Positions 14,306 to 14,530 of a DNA stretch of 14,530 bases are shown here, one piece after another. The notes under the pieces were generated by a model. It was given only the letters and a program-made list of their open reading frames with translations. It had not been told where the DNA came from and made no database searches. The translations under genes and the position numbers were made by a program. The DNA is from Deltaproteobacteria bacterium (GTDB lineage Bacteria; Desulfobacterota; Desulfobacteria; Desulfobacterales; JAFDFH01). Numbering within the stretch: position 1 is the stretch's first letter; every line of letters starts with the position of its first letter. Location of the stretch: contig JAFDFH010000145.1 of NCBI GenBank assembly GCA_019309945.1, positions 1-14,530 of the forward strand, read 5' to 3'.

Positions 14306-14530
14306 TAACTTCTCAAAAACTTATGTTTAAACATACCAGCGGAGTCATCCGGTCATTTTTTTCAAAGCGGGCAACTGTTTGAAGCCGTTTAGGGCGGCTT
14401 ACAGTGACCCGAACAGCATAAATTGTTGATTGCAGCCTGTTTGTGCTAAGCGACACACTCATTTTAGATCCCGTGCGCGGGGCACTGTTAGGCGCCCTTA
14501 ACGGCAAGTTTTGGCCGTATTGAAAAAAAT
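14306..14530. repeat. Repeat family B, copy B2 (cut by window end)
   Basis: The sequence matches B1 from gtaacttctc to ttgaaaaaaat with 10 differences. The inner stem 14384-14411 with 14478-14505 is retained. At its third base pair A-T in B1 is replaced by C-G here (C14386, G14503), while at another position pairing is lost (G14482). The outer right arm runs past the window end. A 64-codon open frame on the - strand is a by-product. The copy stands alone rather than within a family A element, confirming that B is an independent unit. Confidence 0.75.

Noticed and set aside
7546..14530. Repeats A and B as a CRISPR array
   Set aside because: Copies are far apart, 150-230 bp long and lack regular spacers; no cas gene is present.

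Overview
The gene content points to a Gram-negative bacterium of the former Deltaproteobacteria (Desulfobacterota), probably Desulfobacterales-like. This is inferred from a cysteine-rich alanyl-tRNA synthetase insert, a YejA-type binding protein, a plant-type DapB, a fused nucleotidyltransferase-kinase and the thpR-recA-alaS order. Base composition is moderately AT-rich. No rRNA, tRNA, CRISPR array or intact transposase gene was seen.

Layout. The left part carries argJ (arginine biosynthesis, +). A repeat (family A, copy A1), a bidirectional terminator and a small two-helix membrane protein gene (-) follow, then about 540 bp of AT-rich spacer holding a partial A copy (A2). The centre has a + strand run: a broken plsB-like glycerol-3-phosphate acyltransferase, a fused sugar-1-phosphate nucleotidyltransferase/kinase that resembles MurU joined to AmgK, and a plant-type dapB. 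Spacings are 36 and 16 nt, so these may be one operon for envelope precursors (phospholipid, amino sugar or peptidoglycan recycling, diaminopimelate/lysine). Next come repeat A3 with repeat B1 nested in it and a periplasmic peptide-binding protein gene. The right part is a - strand block, thpR, recA, alaS, with repeat A4 between thpR and recA and repeat B2 immediately upstream of thpR. alaS converges on the binding-protein gene across a palindromic repeat.

Two repeat families are the most unusual feature. Family A (about 150 bp) keeps a common core, but its flanking inverted arms differ between copies while still pairing. Family B (about 230 bp) is almost one long imperfect palindrome. Its two copies differ at 10 positions, including one compensated base pair, and every difference within its open frame would change an amino acid, so it is very unlikely to encode protein.

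Three genes carry apparent lesions relative to their families. plsB has a frameshift with an inferred internal deletion. The binding protein lacks the DGxPxTAxDV block. alaS has three substitutions in a near-invariant catalytic motif. These could be real decay or errors in the sequence; raw-read checks would decide. All family comparisons are from memory, without database searches.
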